DNA of 64,000 bases from Blasia pusilla (Eukaryota; Marchantiophyta; Marchantiopsida; Blasiales), in the NCBI GenBank assembly GCA_050084515.1, contig CM114274.1:32364001-32428000 (forward strand), given 5' to 3'. Below are positions 60,953 to 64,000 of this stretch, one piece after another. Made by a program: the position numbers and the translations under genes. Below the pieces are notes generated by a model, which ran no database searches, was not told the DNA's origin, and worked only from the letters and a program-made list of their open reading frames with translations. How positions within the stretch are numbered: the stretch's first letter is position 1; each line of letters starts with the position of its first letter.

Positions 60953-61037
60953 TGGATGTTCGAGAGGGTGGCATATGGCATGTCTGACGTCACCTCTCAC
61001 TAGGATTCCTCAGGGATGATGGATGTGTCCCAGATGT
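60903..61037 (+). pseudogene. PHD finger following the integrase
   Basis: In the frame one base after the integrase frame: C-x2-C-x10-C-x2-C-x4-H-x2-C, then C-x2-C. The visible text is CMLCGSARGAATILVCDGC, then SRGWHMACLTSPLTRIPQG, a TGA, then WMCPRC. The CDGC/GWHxxCL and PL-x2-IP-x-G-x-W-x-CP-x-C arrangement is that of a C4HC3 PHD finger, which reads histone H3 tails. It sits where chromodomain-carrying gypsy elements have their chromodomain. The stop replaces the residue between Gly and Trp. Confidence 0.8.
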
Positions 61038-61208
61038 ACACTAGATTCCGACTTGTGTCTGTGGTATGGATGACAAGAAGGCGACTAACGATGGGGCCAC
61101 ATGAGCACCCGACCTTTTTGCTCCTAGTGTCTGAGAGCTGTATGTCATGGTAGGTAGGGATAGATGGCTATCTAGAGTTAGAGGGACCTAACCACCAGCT
61201 AGGGGGCG

Positions 61209-61330
61209 ATTGGAGATATTTTGGTACTTCTCGTCTCATTGTTTGGATGCCATGAGTTAGCATGGGATTGTGCGTGTTTGTGTGTGTGTTCGGTGACAAC
61301 GATGTATGTTGTGTAGCAATGTGTATACGC
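61209..61330 (+). repeat. ~120-bp direct repeat, first copy
   Basis: TTGGAGATATTTTGGTACTT through GTGTTCGGTGACAACGATGT, repeated at 61838-61965. May be an LTR portion of the gypsy element. Confidence 0.8.
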
Positions 61331-61628
61331 ATGACAACTGTCACGTCTTTTAGGATAGATCGGTAAGATCTAGTAGAGCGCTTTTGCGAGTAGTGGAGGA
61401 CATGCTCAAAAGGTCAAGAATGACTCGCTAAGGCTCCGAGAAACATGAGAGAGCATGTTTCCCCTTCGTTTCGGCTCATTTTGAGCCATACTAAGGAACT
61501 TACATTTTTAGGTAAGTACCATTTTGAGTACATGGTTGACTTTCTATTTTGGGAAGTAGCCCTTGACCTCCTACATCAGGTCAACATCCAAGGAGGTGAC
61601 TTAGAAGCATAGGTTACCATGGAGAGAG

Positions 61629-61801
61629 CTTGGGAGAGGAGAGGGATATGCCTCAAGGAGAGAGAGCTTGAGAGCTCATTCCCTCATTGTTGAACCTCTT
61701 GGCACGAGGCGAGAGAACTATGGTCCCTTGCCTTGTGAGTGTAACCCAAGCCTCTCATTAGGAGAGTGGGTTTGATTTGACATTGAGAGAGACATGTGAG
61801 A
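61629..61801 (-). repeat. Right arm of the 173-bp inverted repeat
   Basis: Reverse complement of 58626-58798; see that entry. Confidence 0.85.
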
Positions 61802-61837
61802 GCTATGATGTTGTGAGAGAGATTTGATCTTATTTTA

Positions 61838-61965
61838 ATTGGAGATATTTTGGTACTTCTTGTCTCGTTGGTTGGGTGTCATGAGTTAGCATGGGATTGT
61901 ATGTGTTTGTGTGTGTTCGGTGACAACGATGTATATTGTATAGCGATGTGTATGCACACAACAAA
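61838..61965 (+). repeat. ~120-bp direct repeat, second copy
   Basis: Same phrases as 61209-61330, about 630 bases downstream, with roughly 10% differences. Confidence 0.8.
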
Positions 61966-64000
61966 GATGAACTCTCTAAGAAGTTCTCCTTTTTCAATAG
62001 AGAATCATTATATACTCTCCATTCTCTCACGACATGAATCATAAATGGTAGTGTTGTGGCGATCATCTATTCATAACATGGAACCCCAGAATTCCTAACT
62101 ATAGAGCCCTTATAAATTATTTTACGCTTGTACACAAGAAAAATAGCACAACTAGTGTTAAACCCTACTCGAGCAAGCTTATTAATATCCATGGATCGTT
62201 ATATAAGGACATACAAAGTACAATCCCATGTCCTTCCATACGTGATAATAAGAAGAATCACCAAAGTTGGAGATTGCATGATTTGATTTATGAATGCCTC
62301 CCCAAAGTGATAAACTAGACAACGAGTAAACCATTGCTTATCTACGAAGAGAATCTTGATGTGAGACGGATTGAGGAAAGGAAAAGCGTGTACGATTTGT
62401 GCTTTATCCTTATCCATACTTAACGGACATTCTCTACTCCTTCAAGAAAGGACTTTGGCGAAGCTGCACTCCCAAGAAGGGTAATCCACTCTCATTGGGA
62501 AAATAATAAGCCAAAACCATCCACTATCCCTAGTATGAAAAAAAACTCTCCTAAGACGATAAGTCTCCCCAAATAACCATCTCATATCAGACTCTTGAAA
62601 CTTTTAAAGGTATAGAACTCAACCAAGTCACTCTCCCAAGAAGAGTAATCCACTCTCATTAGAAGAGCAAGCAAGTCAATTCAATCCACTCAAGAGCAAC
62701 AAGGAAGACTCAAGAAATAAAGTAGAAGTTGATGAAACCTTGAAGGTCCCTCCTCTTTATATACTCTCAAGGGATCTACAAGAGTAAAACATAGGGCTAC
62801 TTTTATCTTGTGCCACATGGCTTCCTCTCAAGGCTTAGTCAATCCCATTTTGACACCAGCAGATTACATGTTATTTCCTCCAAAATATCCTCGTGAACTC
62901 ACTTTATATCCTTTAAACTACCCCAACTATCCTAGCTATCAACCAATTCTACTTTTGCTTTTCTTTCATTAACCAATCCCACTAGTTTACTTTTATTCTC
63001 CCATGTCTTATTTATTACCTCTTTTCCTAAAGTTAGGCCCGCACAAATGAACCACCCTTAAGAGGTTTAAACATGTAAATTTCATTTTCTTGAGCTAATT
63101 TACTTAATACTAATAAAACTCTCTCTAATATAGTGGTTGATTACATGGTGGGTGATTTTACTATACGACAACATGTTCCTTCTAGTGTGAGTCCATCTCC
63201 GAATTGGATCCCTCTATAGCTCAATAAAAAAATGTGCTATAGAGTGCTAGAGTGAAATCTCTAACACAAGATAGAATCTTTCTTGATCTAGCTGACCTAC
63301 AGATAGAGCAAGCCAACATTTGGGAAAAGTGTCACATCTTATTTTGACGGATGTAGAGTTCTATCGCGTCGACGGTCTAGAGAGTCAACGGGTTGTTCAA
63401 GTGTTCCGAGATATCGGATGAGGATGGCAACAAGACAGTTGTGTTAGAATCATTGTTTATGATGATTTAGCTATTTTAGTTTTAGTTTGTCAGGTGATCT
63501 GTTGATCGAGTCAACAGTCATCCGATAACCTGTGTACGCAGGTTAAGAGTAGGAGTTAGGGTACTAGCATCCAGATTCCCTCATAGTAGAGGATGGATGT
63601 GGTTTGATATGTTAATGTAGATTCATGAGTAAAGTTTTAGGCCGGGGAGCCATTTTTACTACTCTTGATTTTACATGAGAAAGATATCAGGGGGCAAGTA
63701 GGAATTTGTTGTTTGCAAGTAGGCAAGCAAGTTGTCTTGATGGGGAGCCTATGGAGACACGCGTATTGAGTATAATTGGTTGTTTTTTTGTTTGAGAGGT
63801 TGTGCACGGAAGCGTTGTCCATTTCGCTCAGATTTCATTGGTGCGGGTTGATGGGGGATAGCAATAGGGGATAGCGCAGGTTGTGGCCATGGTGGTCGTG
63901 AGTGTGTCACCGATAGGTAAGCAATGAGTGTCGGGAAGGAGAAGAGAGCTTTGCCTTGCAGCCGCCGTGGGGTTGTTAAGTGAAGACGGGTAGCTAGGTC
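61966..64000. other. AT-rich end of window, nothing recognised
   Basis: No supported gene. CACTCTCCCAAGAAG(A/G)GTAATCC occurs twice (near 62465 and 62632), a diverged ~165-base direct repeat. Confidence 0.4.

Larger units (their letters stand above)
59110..61060 (+). mobile_element. Ty3/gypsy retrotransposon fragment with C-terminal PHD finger
   Basis: Plus-strand remnants in the gypsy order: end of reverse transcriptase, RNase H, integrase zinc-binding and catalytic parts, then a PHD finger. The 5' part of pol, gag, protease and a matched LTR pair are absent or unrecognised. Several stops and shifts make it inactive. A 173-bp inverted repeat brackets it, and a ~120-bp direct repeat lies just downstream. 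Confidence 0.8.

Noticed and set aside
1-64000. tRNA or rRNA genes
   Set aside because: I looked for B-box-like GTTCGA(A/T)TCC with matching arms and for rRNA conserved blocks and found none that fold convincingly.

Overview
The window looks like nuclear DNA of a land plant. One spliced gene resembles a conserved plant protein and carries a minor-spliceosome (AT-AC) intron. There is also an intronless VQ-motif gene. The rest is mostly a graveyard of eukaryotic transposons: Helitron, Mutator-like (MULE), Ty3/gypsy, and a non-LTR element with a restriction-like endonuclease. Base composition is patchy: AT-rich transposon-bearing blocks alternate abruptly with GC-rich blocks near 20.2-20.9, 23.3-25.3, 28.6-33, 48.6-56.6 kb. 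I cannot name the species; a bryophyte, lycophyte or fern is a guess.

Layout. 1-3.6 kb: decayed Helitron (Rep fragment, then Pif1-type helicase) on +. 4.77-8.72 kb: a six-exon, apparently intact gene for a 239-residue acidic/basic protein. 11.7-15.3 kb: a non-LTR retrotransposon on + with a zinc finger, reverse transcriptase and C-terminal restriction-like endonuclease, broken by a few stops and shifts. 15.3-30.3 kb: no gene that I can support. 30.6-33.2 kb: a second, more decayed relative of that retroelement on -, lying between two near-identical ~210-240 bp direct repeats.

34.1-48.6 kb is the most striking part. Two 107-bp inverted repeats (about 93% identical), each followed inward by a GGAC-rich minisatellite and flanked by an 8-bp near-duplication, bound a 14.5-kb segment. 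Inside are two convergent multi-exon genes. One is a spliced, open 726-residue MULE transposase (-) with a SWIM zinc finger. The other (+) is an unrecognised gene with a C2H2-like finger. A six-copy ~216-bp tandem array lies between them. This is the plan of an autonomous MuDR-like element, but very large and with an unfamiliar second gene. A diverged internal copy of the end sequence at 35.56 kb, with a possible partner near 41.5 kb, suggests nesting or an internal end.

48.6-56.6 kb is GC-rich and holds the 222-residue VQ protein gene, probably a MAP-kinase-regulated WRKY partner, and a degenerate ~90-bp repeat. 56.6-58.6 kb is AT-rich with a 272-bp tandem duplication. 58.6-61.8 kb holds a Ty3/gypsy fragment (reverse transcriptase end, RNase H, integrase) followed by a clear PHD-finger module, the whole bracketed by a 173-bp inverted repeat. 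No tRNA, rRNA or CRISPR array was found. Spliced models were made by eye from splice signals and frame continuity; no alignment or transcript data were available.
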